Shown here piece by piece: positions 8,805 to 18,475 of a stretch of DNA of 64,000 nucleotides (positions within the stretch are counted from its first letter, which is position 1; the number at the start of each line of letters is the position of its first letter). This DNA is from Pseudomonas japonica (lineage in GTDB: Bacteria > Pseudomonadota > Gammaproteobacteria > Pseudomonadales > Pseudomonadaceae). A program made the position numbers and the translations under genes. The notes below the pieces were generated by a model, which saw only the letters and a program-made list of their open reading frames with translations, was not told where the DNA came from and made no database searches. The stretch lies in NCBI RefSeq assembly GCF_900188455.1, contig NZ_FZOL01000006.1:224138-288137 (forward strand), read 5' to 3'.

Positions 8805-9884
8805 ATGCAACGAATTCCCTGTGTGCTCATGCGCGGCGGTACGTCCAAAGGCCCGGTCTTCCATGCCTGGGACCTGCCGTCCAACGTCGTCGAGCGTGAC
8901 GAGGTCCTGCTCAATATCATGGGCTCCGGCCACGAGCTGGAGATCGATGGCATCGGTGGCGGCAGTCCGCAGACCAGCAAGGTGGCGATCGTCAGCCCGT
9001 CGCTGCACGCCGACGCGGACGTCGACTACCTGTTCGTCCAGGTCATGGTCGCCCAGCGTCGGGTCGATACCGCGCCCAACTGCGGCAACATGCTCTGCGC
9101 GGTCGGCCCCTTCGCCATCGAGCAGGGCCTGGTCAAGGCGCAGGACGGTCACACCCTGGTGCGCATCCGCAACCTGAACACCAATACCTTCGTCAATTCG
9201 CGGGTGGAAACCCCGGGCGGCATCGTCCGTTACGAAGGCCAGACCGCCATCGATGGCGTGCCCGGCACCGCGGCGCCGATCCACCTGACCTTCCTCAACG
9301 CCATCGGCAGCAAGACCGGCAAGCTGTTCCCCACCGGTCAGGCCCGCGATGTGATCGACGGGATCCCGGTCACCTGCATCGACATGGCCATGCCGATGAT
9401 GATCGTCGAGGCCAGCCAGCTGGGTGTGACCGGTTCCGAATCCCCGGCGCAGCTGGATGCCGACGTGGCGTTGCTGGAGAAGCTCGAAGCGCTGCGGCTC
9501 AAGGCCGGTCGGGCGATGGGCCTCGGTGATGTGAGCAGCATGGTGATTCCCAAGCCGGTGCTGATCTCGCCCCCGCGCTACGACGGCACGCTGCAGGTTC
9601 GCTACTTCATGCCGCACAACTGCCATCGGGCGCTGGCCATCACCGGCGCCGTCGGTCTGGCGACGGCCTGCGTCAGCCCGGGAACCGTGGCCATGGACAT
9701 GCTCGGCGAGGCAGCCGGCGAACTCGCTCGGATCCGTCTGGAACACCCCAGCGGCGCGATCGATATCGCCCTGTCGCGCAATGGCGCGCAGGGCGGTCCG
9801 CTGCAGGCGTCGGTGGTGCGCACCGCACGCCGGCTGTTCTCCGGCTTCGTGTATGCGCCGCGGTCAAGGCGCCTGGCTGGTTAA
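8805..9884 (+). CDS. PrpF-family isomerase (4-oxalomesaconate tautomerase/aconitate isomerase-like)
   Basis: The 359-residue product belongs to the PrpF/GalD family of cofactor-free proton-transfer isomerases. Visible signatures are CVLMRGGTSKG near the start, IDGIGG, NCGN near residue 90, and the late NCHRALAITGAV and EHPSG. Known members isomerise 2-methylaconitate, aconitate or 4-oxalomesaconate. Pseudomonas putida GalD (gallate pathway) is similar in length. No gallate dioxygenase, hydratase or aldolase (galABC) genes are nearby. Instead three transport genes follow, so an aconitate or other tricarboxylate substrate seems as likely as oxalomesaconate. It is the first gene of a plus-strand cluster and is divergent from the LysR gene. 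Substrate is undecided; family is clear. Confidence 0.85.
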   Translation: MQRIPCVLMRGGTSKGPVFHAWDLPSNVVERDEVLLNIMGSGHELEIDGIGGGSPQTSKVAIVSPSLHADADVDYLFVQVMVAQRRVDTAPNCGNMLCAVGPFAIEQGLVKAQDGHTLVRIRNLNTNTFVNSRVETPGGIVRYEGQTAIDGVPGTAAPIHLTFLNAIGSKTGKLFPTGQARDVIDGIPVTCIDMAMPMMIVEASQLGVTGSESPAQLDADVALLEKLEALRLKAGRAMGLGDVSSMVIPKPVLISPPRYDGTLQVRYFMPHNCHRALAITGAVGLATACVSPGTVAMDMLGEAAGELARIRLEHPSGAIDIALSRNGAQGGPLQASVVRTARRLFSGFVYAPRSRRLAG

Positions 9885-9941
9885 TTCTTATACAATTGTT
9901 GTCAAGCGCATCCGCACAAATCCAACAATGGGTGATGCCTC

Positions 9942-11261
9942 ATGAAAATCGCCAAATCGCTGTACTTCCAGATCCTCTGCGCCGTGGTGCTGGGTGTGCT
10001 GGTCGGTCACTTCTGGGCCCAGCAGGCCATTGCCTTGAAGCCGCTGGGCGACGCGTTCATCAAGCTGATCAAGATGATGATTGCCCCCGTGGTGTTCTGC
10101 ACCATCGTCACCGGCATCGCCGGGATGACCGATAAAAGCACCCTGGGCCGCCTGATGGGCAAGACCTTGCTGCTGTTCCTGGTGCTGACGGTGATCAGCC
10201 TGGGCATTGGCCTTGCGGCGGTGTACCTGTTCCAGCCCGGCGTGGGCATGAACATCGATCCTTCGCGCCTCAATACCTCGGGGTTGAGCCAGTACACCGA
10301 GTCCGCGGCCAAGCTGGGGGTGGTGGACTTCTTCATGCACATCATCCCCGACACCTTCGTCGGTGCCTTCAACAAGGGCGAGGTGCTGCCGGTGCTGTTC
10401 ATCGCCGTGCTCAGCGGCTTCGCCCTGTCGGCCATGGGCGAGCGTGGCAAGCCGGTGCTGGATGTGCTGGAGGCCCTGTCGCAGATGGTCTTCCGCATCT
10501 TCGGCTACCTCATGCGCTTCGCCCCGGTCGGTGCTTTCGGCGCGCTGGCCTTCACCGTCGGGCAGTACGGCATTACCTCGCTGGGCTCGCTGGCCAAGCT
10601 AGTGATGACCCTGTACATCGCCTGCGCGTTCTTCGTCGTGGCGGTGCTGGGCACGCTGTGCCGCCTGCATGGCTTCAGCCTGTGGAAGCTGCTGCGTTAT
10701 TTTCGCGAGGAGTTCCTGGTGGTGCTGGGCACCTCGTCCACCGAGCCGGTGCTGCCGCGGATGATCGAGAAGCTCGAACGCCTGGGCTGCAAGAAAGGCG
10801 TGGTGGGTCTGGTGCTGCCGACCGGCTATTCCTTCAACCTCGACGGCACGGCCATCTACCTGTCGCTGGCGGCGGTGTTCATCGCCCAGGCCTGCAACAT
10901 CGACCTGAGCCTCGGGCAGACCCTGACCATGCTGGCGATCATGCTGCTTTCGTCCAAGGGCGCGGCGGGTGTCACCGGCAGCGGCTTCGTGGCGCTGGCC
11001 TCGACCCTGACGGTGATCCACGACATCCCCCTGGCCGGCCTGGCCCTGCTGATCGGCATCGACCGTTTCATGTCCGAAGCCCGGGCCCTGACCAGCCTGG
11101 CGAGCAACGCGGTGGCCACGGTGGTGATGTCCCTGTCCGAGAAAGCCTGTGACCGCGAGGTGCTCCTGCGCACCCTGGAGGAGGGGCGTGCGCGGCCTTC
11201 GACCGCCCCGCTGCAGCAGTCCGTCGACTGGACCCCGGAGCCACGGCAGCGTCCGCACTGA
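9942..11261 (+). CDS. dctA: DctA-type C4-dicarboxylate:cation symporter
   Basis: Takes up succinate, fumarate or malate (or a related acid) with Na+/H+ across the inner membrane. The 439-residue product shows the DAACS family pattern. The start is MKIAKSLYFQIL. The conserved LIKMMIAPVVFCTIVTGIAG loop, the serine-rich GTSSTEPVLPRM re-entrant loop, SFNLDGTAIY and SSKGAAGVTGSGF (substrate/cation site) are all present. It begins 57 bases after the isomerase gene and is followed by a 120-base gap with a GC hairpin (11301-11323). It is probably not the general dctA of the organism but a cluster-dedicated paralogue. The C-terminal tail (about 30 residues) is Pro/Arg-rich and unremarkable. Confidence 0.9.
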   Translation: MKIAKSLYFQILCAVVLGVLVGHFWAQQAIALKPLGDAFIKLIKMMIAPVVFCTIVTGIAGMTDKSTLGRLMGKTLLLFLVLTVISLGIGLAAVYLFQPGVGMNIDPSRLNTSGLSQYTESAAKLGVVDFFMHIIPDTFVGAFNKGEVLPVLFIAVLSGFALSAMGERGKPVLDVLEALSQMVFRIFGYLMRFAPVGAFGALAFTVGQYGITSLGSLAKLVMTLYIACAFFVVAVLGTLCRLHGFSLWKLLRYFREEFLVVLGTSSTEPVLPRMIEKLERLGCKKGVVGLVLPTGYSFNLDGTAIYLSLAAVFIAQACNIDLSLGQTLTMLAIMLLSSKGAAGVTGSGFVALASTLTVIHDIPLAGLALLIGIDRFMSEARALTSLASNAVATVVMSLSEKACDREVLLRTLEEGRARPSTAPLQQSVDWTPEPRQRPH

Positions 11262-11381
11262 CGCTGCGCGCAACACCCCCAGACACAACCACGAAGCGTT
11301 CGCCCGGTGCCTGGCGCCGGGCGAGGACCACGGCCGTCCGCGGGTTGGCGGCCATCGACAATAACAACAAGAGAACTTCCT

Positions 11382-12686
11382 ATGCTGGCATTGCTGGGTT
11401 TGATCATGGTGGTGACCTTCACCTACCTGATCATGAGCAAACGTCTTTCCCCGATCGTCGCCCTGACCGTCGTGCCCATCGTCTTCGCCGTGATCGGCGG
11501 CTTCGCACCCGAACTCGGCAAGATGATGCTCGACGGCCTGAAGATGGTCGCGCCGTCGGCGGCGCTGTTGCTGTTCGCGATCCTGTTCTTCGGCCTGATG
11601 ATCGACGCCGGGCTGTTCGATCCGCTGATCCGCAAGATCCTCAAGCGGGTCAACGGCGATCCGCAGAAGATCGCTATCGGCACCGCGCTGCTCTCGCTGC
11701 TGGTGGCCCTGGACGGTGATGGCACCACCACCTACATGATCACCTGCGCGGCGATGCTGCCGCTGTACAAGCGCATCGGCATGAACACCATGATCCTCGC
11801 GACCATCTCGATGCTGTCGCTGAGCATCATGAGCGGCATGAGCCCGTGGGGCGGACCGGCGACCCGCGCCATCGCCGCCCTCGGCCTGGACGCCACCGCG
11901 TACTTCATCCCCATGCTGCCGACCATGATCGGTGGCGCCGCGTGGGTGGTGTTCACCGCGTTCCTGCTGGGCCGGGCCGAGCGCAAGCGCATCGGCAACA
12001 TCCGCCTCGAATCCGGCGGCGGCAACTGCTACATCAAGTCGATCCTGGAAGACACCCCGTACAAGCGCCCGCGCCTGGCCTATCTCAACCTGGTGCTGGT
12101 CATCGCGGTGATGGTCGCCCTGGTGATGGGCGTGATGCACGCGGCGATTCTCTTCATGATCGGCTTCGTCGCCGCGCTGATGATCAACTACCCGCAGCTC
12201 GACCTGCAGAAAGAGCGCATCCTCGCCCACTCGGGCAATGCCATGACCGTGGTACTGCTTGTCTTCGCGGCCGGCATTTTCGCGGGCATCTTCTCCGGCA
12301 CCAAGATGGTCGATGCCCTGGCGCAGACCCTGGTCGACTGGATTCCGGACGCCTGGAGCCACTGGTTCCCGCTGGTGGTGGCGATCACCAGCATGCCGTT
12401 GACCTTCGTGCTGTCCAACGATGCCTACTACTTCGGCGTGGTGCCGATCCTGGCCAACGCGGCGGCGGCCTACGGCATCGACCCGCTGGAAATCGCCCGC
12501 GCCTCGGTGCTGGGCCAGCCGGTTCACCTGATGAGCCCGTTGGTGGCCTCGACCCTGCTGCTGGTGGGGATGGTCGACCGCGATATCGGCGATTTCCAGA
12601 AAGCCACAGTGAAGTGGGCGGTACTGACCTCGCTGGTGATTACCGCGCTGGCACTGCTGACCGGGGCGATATCGCTCTTCGTCTGA
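11382..12686 (+). CDS. CitMHS-family citrate/tricarboxylate transporter
   Basis: A 434-residue integral membrane carrier of the CitMHS family, which imports citrate (often as a metal complex) in symport with protons. The product starts MLALLGLIMVV and has about twelve hydrophobic segments. Conserved stretches are ALDGDGTTTYMITCAAMLPLY and LSNDAYYFGVVPIL, the latter near the C-terminus. ATG 11382 was chosen because the first membrane helix begins there; an upstream extension to 11307 is hydrophilic and lies in the intergenic hairpin. The neighbours (dicarboxylate carrier before, OprD-type porin after) argue for uptake of a tricarboxylate such as citrate or aconitate. Confidence 0.87.
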   Translation: MLALLGLIMVVTFTYLIMSKRLSPIVALTVVPIVFAVIGGFAPELGKMMLDGLKMVAPSAALLLFAILFFGLMIDAGLFDPLIRKILKRVNGDPQKIAIGTALLSLLVALDGDGTTTYMITCAAMLPLYKRIGMNTMILATISMLSLSIMSGMSPWGGPATRAIAALGLDATAYFIPMLPTMIGGAAWVVFTAFLLGRAERKRIGNIRLESGGGNCYIKSILEDTPYKRPRLAYLNLVLVIAVMVALVMGVMHAAILFMIGFVAALMINYPQLDLQKERILAHSGNAMTVVLLVFAAGIFAGIFSGTKMVDALAQTLVDWIPDAWSHWFPLVVAITSMPLTFVLSNDAYYFGVVPILANAAAAYGIDPLEIARASVLGQPVHLMSPLVASTLLLVGMVDRDIGDFQKATVKWAVLTSLVITALALLTGAISLFV

Positions 12687-12730
12687 TCGCTTCACGAAAC
12701 AACCCCTACAACAATAAAGAGTGTTCCGAC

Positions 12731-13984
12731 ATGACGAATCCTTTCGCTCGTGCGTTGGCCTGTGGCGCCTGCTTTTGTTATCTGCCGATGGTGACGGCCG
12801 CCGGCTTCATCGACGACAGCAAGTTGAAGCTGCAGCTGCGCAACGTCTACTTCAATGAGAACTTCCGCGACGAACAGGGTCTCAGCGCCCGCGCCGCCGC
12901 CACGGCGAAAAGCGAGCGGGTGGAGTGGGCGCAGGGGTTCCTGCTCGACTACCAGTCCGGCTTTACCCAGGGCACCGTGGGCTTCGGTGTGGATGCCCTG
13001 GGCCTGCTGGGGGTCAAGCTGGATTCCGGGCGCGGACGCAGCGGCACCGGCCTGCTGCCGGTGCATGACGACGGCAGGGCGGCCGACGAATTCGCCAGCG
13101 CCGGCGCGACGGCCAAAATGCGGATCGGCGATACCCTGCTCAGGCATGGCACGTTGCTGCCGAAGAACCCGTTGCTGGTCTACAACGATGCCCGGCTGCT
13201 GCCGCAGACTTACCAGGGGTCGGAACTGGTGAGCAAGGACATCGCCGGCCTGACCCTGACGGCGGGTCATCTGGATCGCTTCAAGCTGCGTGATTCGTCT
13301 GACAGTGTCGGCTTGTTCGTCGATGGCTACAGCGGCCCGGCGTCGGGGGACTTCAACTACGCCGGTGCGGATTACGCCGTCGGCAAGCCGTTGCGCCTCA
13401 GCTACTTCCACGGCGAGCTGCAGAATTTCTATCGCCAGGACTTCGCCGGCATCCAGCATGACCTGCCGCTGGCCGGCGGGGTACTGACCAGCGACCTGCG
13501 CTATTTCAAGAGCCGTGATGTCGGCGCGGCCCATGGCGGGTCGATCGACAACGACATGCTCAGCGGCCAGCTTGTCTACAACCATTCCGGACATGCCCTG
13601 GGGGCCGGCTACCAGGTACTGAGCGGCGACGCGGGCTTGCCCTACATCAGCGGTGCCACGGTCTACAGCTTCAGCAACGTCGGCATTGGCAAGTTCGTCG
13701 AGGAAGACGAAAAGACCTGGATGGCGAGCTATGCCTACAACTTCGCCTCGGCCGGAATACCCGGGCTGACGTTCATGAGCCGTTACCTGAGTGGCGACAA
13801 CGGGCGCTCGGGCAGTGCGGGTCTGAAGGAATGGGAGCGGGATGTCGAGCTGGCCTATGTGGTCCAGTCAGGCACGTTCAAGGGGCTGGGGATCAAGGCA
13901 CGCAACTATGTCTACCGCTCGGACTTCGCGCGGGGGCGGGACAGCAATCGGCTGTACCTGACCTACGACATCGCGATCTGGTGA
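12731..13984 (+). CDS. OprD-family outer-membrane porin
   Basis: A 417-residue substrate-specific porin. A signal peptide (cleavage near residue 24, after VTAA) precedes a beta-barrel with the OprD-type opening GFIDDSKLKLQLRNVYFNENF and the usual closing strand with YDIAIW. OprD paralogues take up particular amino or carboxylic acids; OpdH of P. aeruginosa is the tricarboxylate member. With the CitMHS and DctA carriers upstream, it likely gives the outer-membrane step for the same acid. It starts 44 bases after the carrier gene and is the last gene of the cluster. It faces the broken MerR gene tail-to-tail. Confidence 0.88.
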   Translation: MTNPFARALACGACFCYLPMVTAAGFIDDSKLKLQLRNVYFNENFRDEQGLSARAAATAKSERVEWAQGFLLDYQSGFTQGTVGFGVDALGLLGVKLDSGRGRSGTGLLPVHDDGRAADEFASAGATAKMRIGDTLLRHGTLLPKNPLLVYNDARLLPQTYQGSELVSKDIAGLTLTAGHLDRFKLRDSSDSVGLFVDGYSGPASGDFNYAGADYAVGKPLRLSYFHGELQNFYRQDFAGIQHDLPLAGGVLTSDLRYFKSRDVGAAHGGSIDNDMLSGQLVYNHSGHALGAGYQVLSGDAGLPYISGATVYSFSNVGIGKFVEEDEKTWMASYAYNFASAGIPGLTFMSRYLSGDNGRSGSAGLKEWERDVELAYVVQSGTFKGLGIKARNYVYRSDFARGRDSNRLYLTYDIAIW

Positions 13985-14013
13985 CCAGGACAGCGCCAGG
14001 GTGGTCGCGCTGG

Positions 14014-14340
14014 TCAGCCGCCCTGACGCTTCACCAGCGATACCTTCATCAAGCGCCGAAACGTCGGGCAGGCGAGGTGATCCTGCTCCGGGCACTCCGC
14101 GGCATGCCGCAGCCCCTTGCTCATCGCCTGCAAGCGCTTCACCTGCGCATCGATCTCGTCGGCCCTGGCGACCAGCATCTGCCTGTCCACTTGCAGGTCC
14201 ACCAGCATCGCGCCGATTTCCTCCAGGGAAAACCCCGCCGCCTGGCCCAGCGCGATCAGCGTCAGGCGGTCCTGGACGCCGACGCCCTGGCGGAATCGGC
14301 TGCGCAGTCTGATGACCCATGCGGTGTTCGGTTTCGGTCT
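14014..14340 (-). pseudogene. MerR-family regulator, N-terminus missing
   Basis: The frame contains the second half of a MerR-type protein: DRLTLIALGQAAGFSLEEIG, a coiled coil, then GLRHAAECPEQ and CPTFRRLM, which close a known MerR subfamily. The first helix-turn-helix (about 40-50 residues) is absent. Upstream the frame runs into unrelated codons and a stop (14341-14343) without any start codon, and no other frame supplies the missing part. The break lies just before the compositionally foreign dioxygenase/exporter pair. The gene was therefore probably truncated when that DNA arrived. Confidence 0.75.
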
Positions 14341-14590
14341 TTATTGCTCAGCGAAGTGTGTTGCAGCGTCACTTGCAATGAGGTGACTGCATCCGGGGTG
14401 GCGGCGGTGAGTGTTCGGATGTCGCTGACAAATCCTGGAGAAGCGGCCTGCATCAGTCGAGCTATTGCCAGCGTTACCTTTTGCGCCATCTGTCAAGCCA
14501 TAAACCTTTCCCCGGCAGATTTGCCGAGTTTGGTGAGCAGCCTGCAGATCGGTTTCAAGAGCGGAACTCAACTGGAACGCAGGAGGGGAA
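14341..14590. other. Spacer before the dioxygenase gene
   Basis: A 250-base stretch of mixed composition at the presumed insertion junction. No gene, tRNA or clear terminal inverted repeat was seen. A strong Shine-Dalgarno sequence (aggagg) lies 7 bases before ATG 14591. Confidence 0.4.
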
Positions 14591-15355
14591 ATGATCATTC
14601 AAGATCTCATGGATCAAGGCTTTGCGCGGTTCAAGGAGGACATCGAGTGTGATTCGATCGAGCGTGAAATAATCGAGGCCGAGTTCAATTGCCTGGAGCA
14701 CGATGAGTACGCCCCTGACGCTGTGAAACGATTTCGTCGTTACGCTAATGGCGTGATTCTTCCGTGGCGAAATGAAGCTTTTGTCGAGTGGCTTCCCGCG
14801 GGCAAAAATGAGTCTGGTTATCCCATATCCGGATACGATCAAGGGGGCCACAATCCCGAGCACACCGCTGCAAGGCACTTCAGGTCGCTGAGCGAGAGGG
14901 TAAAGTCCACACGGTTCCTTCAAACATTGATAACGGCCGACTTTTCAAAAACATTCTGGTCGGACAAGGATGTGCGTTTGCCAATCTATGTGGGCGTGCA
15001 CTTTGTGCGGTTGGTTTCGACAGCGGTTTCCGACCTGGGCATTAGTTCACCTAACTGCTTTCACCAAGATGGTGAGCCGTTTACCTTTGCGCATCTCGTG
15101 CGCAGGGCAGGGAACACAGCGGGCGGCGTCAACTATATCTGTGCACCTTGGGCGAGAGAAAAATTGCCGGATATGATTTCCGAGCGAGATCTTATCTCCA
15201 GGTTCGAGTTGGCCGGATTCATGGACAGTTTCGCGGTGCACGATCCCCGGGTTTCTCACTACGTGACGCCAATTCATAAAGCCGAAGAAACAGGGGCGGA
15301 CGGGGAACGTTGCATTCTGCTCATTGATTTTTCAACCATGAGGCAAAACCTGTGA
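14591..15355 (+). CDS. 2-oxoglutarate/Fe(II) dioxygenase (2OG-Fe_dioxy family, amino-acid hydroxylase type)
   Basis: The 254-residue product has the iron-binding facial triad of this family: H158 and D160 in FHQDGEPFTF and H223 in DPRVSHYVTP. Arg240, in GERCILLIDF, is a probable 2-oxoglutarate ligand. The fold and spacing resemble Bacillus thuringiensis L-isoleucine-4-hydroxylase, which hydroxylates free aliphatic amino acids. The substrate here is unknown. The stop codon overlaps the GTG start of a LysO-like exporter (GTGA), so the two are translationally coupled. Codon use is clearly less G+C-rich than in the flanking core genes, a sign of transfer. A good aggagg site supports ATG 14591. 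Confidence 0.85.
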   Translation: MIIQDLMDQGFARFKEDIECDSIEREIIEAEFNCLEHDEYAPDAVKRFRRYANGVILPWRNEAFVEWLPAGKNESGYPISGYDQGGHNPEHTAARHFRSLSERVKSTRFLQTLITADFSKTFWSDKDVRLPIYVGVHFVRLVSTAVSDLGISSPNCFHQDGEPFTFAHLVRRAGNTAGGVNYICAPWAREKLPDMISERDLISRFELAGFMDSFAVHDPRVSHYVTPIHKAEETGADGERCILLIDFSTMRQNL

Positions 15356-16281
15356 TTTCGACGCTGGGCTCAATTGCTTCGATCATTTTGGCTTTGCTTC
15401 TTGGCTATTTGGTGGGGGCGCACTGGAAAAGCGTTGCGGTGATCTCAACGAGGTCAATTACGCCGTTGGTGTGGTTCCTGTTGTTTCTGATCGGGGTTGA
15501 GTCTATCGGGGTCGTTGCTTCTGCACCTTCTGCATTGATGGTTTTGACCGTGGCACTTGCTTTTGCACTTTCTACGACGATGGCATCGTGTGGATTCGTT
15601 GCACTCCTGAACGTATTGGCCGGGTCCGAGGGATGCCGGCGAAACAAGAGATTGAATTTATCCCGGGTCCTCAGTTTTTGGGCGCCTGTCAGGGAGTGCT
15701 TGATCGCATTGTCAATGGTTGTAATGGGCGCCGTATATTTTGTGACGGCGCAGCGTTTTCCAGCGTTGTCCGTTGGCCTGCCTTCAAGTTCATCGTTGCT
15801 GATCCTCCTTATTGTGCTGGTAGGGAGCGACCTGTCTCAGGTGAAGCTGGAGTTGAGATGGTTTTCACGCACAGCCCTCATGGTTGTGAGTGGGGTCGTG
15901 CTGGGGTCTTTTGTCGGTTCGCTCTTTGTGGCGTGGCTTTCAGGCGAGCAAGCGATCGTGGCTTTGGCGCTGGGGAGTGGTTTTGGCTGGTTCACGCTGT
16001 CGAGTGTCTTGATACGGGACGCCTTGGGACAGACTTATGGGGCGATGGCGTTGATGATTGATCTGTTTCGTGAGCTGCTTGCAATCATTGTTCTGTATCT
16101 GTTCGGGAGGCGACAGCCACATCCCGGTATCGGGAGTGCTGGTGCGACGGCGCTGGATTCGACATTGCCAATTATCAAACAAACCTGCGATCCAGATGTT
16201 ATCCCCTTGGCGTTGGTGAGTGGATTCATGCTCACTGTTCTTGCACCTGTCTTGATCACGTTTTTCCTGGCGTTTAATTGA
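15352..16281 (+). CDS. LysO-like amino-acid exporter
   Basis: A 309-residue inner-membrane protein with about eight to ten hydrophobic segments. The LysO (YbjE) signatures are SDL near the middle, ALGSGFGWFTLSSVLI, and the later LFRELLAIIVLYL. LysO of E. coli exports lysine and toxic analogues such as thialysine. It starts at GTG 15352 inside the stop codon of the dioxygenase gene, so it is made with that enzyme. An N-terminal small LysO-type domain and a charged loop (CRRNKRLNLSR) are present. The likely job is export of the hydroxylated amino acid made by its partner, or of its precursor. The ligand is not predictable from sequence. Confidence 0.82.
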   Translation: MISTLGSIASIILALLLGYLVGAHWKSVAVISTRSITPLVWFLLFLIGVESIGVVASAPSALMVLTVALAFALSTTMASCGFVALLNVLAGSEGCRRNKRLNLSRVLSFWAPVRECLIALSMVVMGAVYFVTAQRFPALSVGLPSSSSLLILLIVLVGSDLSQVKLELRWFSRTALMVVSGVVLGSFVGSLFVAWLSGEQAIVALALGSGFGWFTLSSVLIRDALGQTYGAMALMIDLFRELLAIIVLYLFGRRQPHPGIGSAGATALDSTLPIIKQTCDPDVIPLALVSGFMLTVLAPVLITFFLAFN

Positions 16282-16377
16282 GTGATGCAGGCAGAACGCG
16301 CTCGGCAGGATGCAATTTTGCCCCCGCTCCGCTAGGATTAGCGGTCTCTCAGCCCGTTCAGGTTACGATGGTTTTTC

Positions 16378-18411
16378 ATGAGTTATCAGGTTCTTGCACG
16401 TAAATGGCGTCCGCGCTCGTTCCGCGAAATGGTCGGCCAGACCCATGTGCTCAAGGCCCTGATCAACGCGCTGGACAATCAACGCCTGCACCACGCCTAT
16501 CTGTTCACCGGCACCCGCGGGGTGGGCAAGACCACCATCGCGCGGATCATCGCCAAGTGCGTCAACTGCGAGACCGGCATCACCTCGACCCCTTGCGGCA
16601 CCTGTTCGGTGTGCCGGGAGATCGACGAGGGCCGTTTCGTCGACCTGATCGAGATCGACGCCGCGAGCCGGACCAAGGTCGAGGACACCCGCGAACTGCT
16701 CGACAACGTGCAGTACGCGCCGAGCCGCGGGCGCTTCAAGGTCTACCTGATCGACGAAGTGCACATGCTCTCCAGCCACTCCTTCAACGCCTTGCTGAAG
16801 ACGCTCGAGGAGCCGCCGCCCTACGTCAAGTTCATCCTCGCCACCACCGATCCGCAGAAACTGCCGGCGACCATCCTCTCCCGTTGCCTGCAGTTCTCCC
16901 TGAAGAACATGACCCCCGAGCGCGTGGTCGAGCACCTGAGCCATGTGCTGGGTGTGGAGAACGTGCCGTTCGAGGACGATGCCCTGTGGCTGCTCGGCCG
17001 CGCCGCCGACGGCTCGATGCGCGATGCCATGAGCCTCACCGACCAGGCCATCGCCTTCGGTGAGGGCAAGGTCCTCGCCGCAGATGTCCGGGCGATGCTC
17101 GGCACCCTCGATCACGGCCAGGTCTATGGCGTGCTCCAGGCCCTGCTGGAGGGCGATGCCCGGGCACTGCTGGAAGCCGTGCGTCATCTCGCCGAGCAGG
17201 GGCCGGACTGGAACGGCGTGCTCTCGGAAATGCTCAATGTGCTGCACCGCGTCGCCATCGCCCAGGCCCTGCCGGAAGCGGTGGACAACGGCCAAGGCGA
17301 TCGCGAGCGGGTGCTGGCCCTGGCCCAGGCCCTGCCGGCCGAGGATGTGCAGTTCTACTACCAGATGGGCCTGATCGGCCGTCGCGACCTGCCGCTGGCG
17401 CCGGATCCCCGTGGCGGCTTCGAGATGGTCCTGCTGCGGATGCTGGCGTTCCGTCCGGCGGATACCGGCGATGCCCCTGGCACGACACTAAAGCCAGTGG
17501 GAATCAGCCAGGCCACGACTGATTCCCCGGCGCCGGTGGCCCCGGTCGCGGTCGCCGCGCCAGCTCCCGAACCTGTCCCAACTCCGGCCCCAGCCCCGGT
17601 CGTCGAGGCGGCGCCTGAACCGGAGCCACAGCCCGAACCGGAACCCGAGCCCGAGCCTGTCGTCGAAGCGATAGCCGAGCCGGTCGAGGAAGTGATCGAT
17701 CTGCCGTGGGAAGACCCTGTCCCCGCACCGCTCGCCGAACCCGAGCCCGCCCCGGCTCCGGCTCCAGCCCCACCTGCCGCACCGGCGGCCGCTCGCGACG
17801 ACGAGCCGCCACTCGACGACCATACCTACAGCCCGGCCGGCATGGACCGTGACGACGAGCCGCCACCGGACGACGACTACTACCCGAGCGATCTCGATCC
17901 CGCCGGTTTCAGTTACCTGGACGAACTGGCCACCGAGCACGCCGCGGAGCTCTCCGCCGAGCCCAAGCCGGAGCCGGAACCCGAGCCCGCCGCGCAGCCG
18001 GCCAGCGGCCTGGCCCTGCAGTGGCTGGAGATGTACCCGCATTTGCCGATCTCGGGCATGACCGGCAGCATCGCCGCCAACTGCACGCTGATCGCCGCCG
18101 ATGGCGACAACTGGCTGCTGCACCTGGACCCGAACCACAGCGCGCTGTTTAACGCGACCCAGCAGCGACGTCTGAACGAGGCGCTGAACCAGCACCTCGG
18201 CCGTACCCTGACGCTGAACATCGAGCTGATCCGTCCCGAGCAGGAAACCCCGGCTCAGGCCGCGGCGCGCAAGCGCGCCAACCGTCAGCGCGAGGCGGAA
18301 GCGTCGATCGAGAACGACCCGTTCATCCAGCAGATGATCCAGAAGTTCGGCGCCACCGTGCGCCACGATACTATTGAACCTGTCGACGTCCTGGTGACCC
18401 AGGGCGAATAA
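16378..18411 (+). CDS. dnaX: DNA polymerase III tau/gamma subunit
   Basis: Clamp-loader ATPase that also links the polymerase cores at the replication fork. The 677-residue product has a Walker A (GTRGVGKTT, Lys51), zinc-site cysteines 61, 64, 73, 76 and 79, and a Walker B (LIDEVHM, Asp126-Glu127). The SRC arginine-finger motif follows at about residue 168. Domain III is followed by a long linker made of Pro-Glu-Ala repeats (about residues 380-545) and the tau-specific C-terminal domain. I saw no A-rich slippery site like the E. coli gamma signal. ybaB and recR follow in the standard order. Confidence 0.97.
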   Translation: MSYQVLARKWRPRSFREMVGQTHVLKALINALDNQRLHHAYLFTGTRGVGKTTIARIIAKCVNCETGITSTPCGTCSVCREIDEGRFVDLIEIDAASRTKVEDTRELLDNVQYAPSRGRFKVYLIDEVHMLSSHSFNALLKTLEEPPPYVKFILATTDPQKLPATILSRCLQFSLKNMTPERVVEHLSHVLGVENVPFEDDALWLLGRAADGSMRDAMSLTDQAIAFGEGKVLAADVRAMLGTLDHGQVYGVLQALLEGDARALLEAVRHLAEQGPDWNGVLSEMLNVLHRVAIAQALPEAVDNGQGDRERVLALAQALPAEDVQFYYQMGLIGRRDLPLAPDPRGGFEMVLLRMLAFRPADTGDAPGTTLKPVGISQATTDSPAPVAPVAVAAPAPEPVPTPAPAPVVEAAPEPEPQPEPEPEPEPVVEAIAEPVEEVIDLPWEDPVPAPLAEPEPAPAPAPAPPAAPAAARDDEPPLDDHTYSPAGMDRDDEPPPDDDYYPSDLDPAGFSYLDELATEHAAELSAEPKPEPEPEPAAQPASGLALQWLEMYPHLPISGMTGSIAANCTLIAADGDNWLLHLDPNHSALFNATQQRRLNEALNQHLGRTLTLNIELIRPEQETPAQAAARKRANRQREAEASIENDPFIQQMIQKFGATVRHDTIEPVDVLVTQGE

Positions 18412-18475
18412 CCGGATACCCAGCGCCGCGCGAACGACGCGGCGTACCAGACAACTTGATACCGAGGTGACTCCC

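Noticed and set aside
10599..12695. Minus-strand open frame of 698 codons opposite dctA and the CitMHS gene
   Set aside because: His/Gln/Arg-rich shadow of two clear carriers on the other strand.
16378..18411. Programmed frameshift in dnaX
   Set aside because: No A-rich slippery heptamer like that of E. coli was found; the full-length tau frame is intact.
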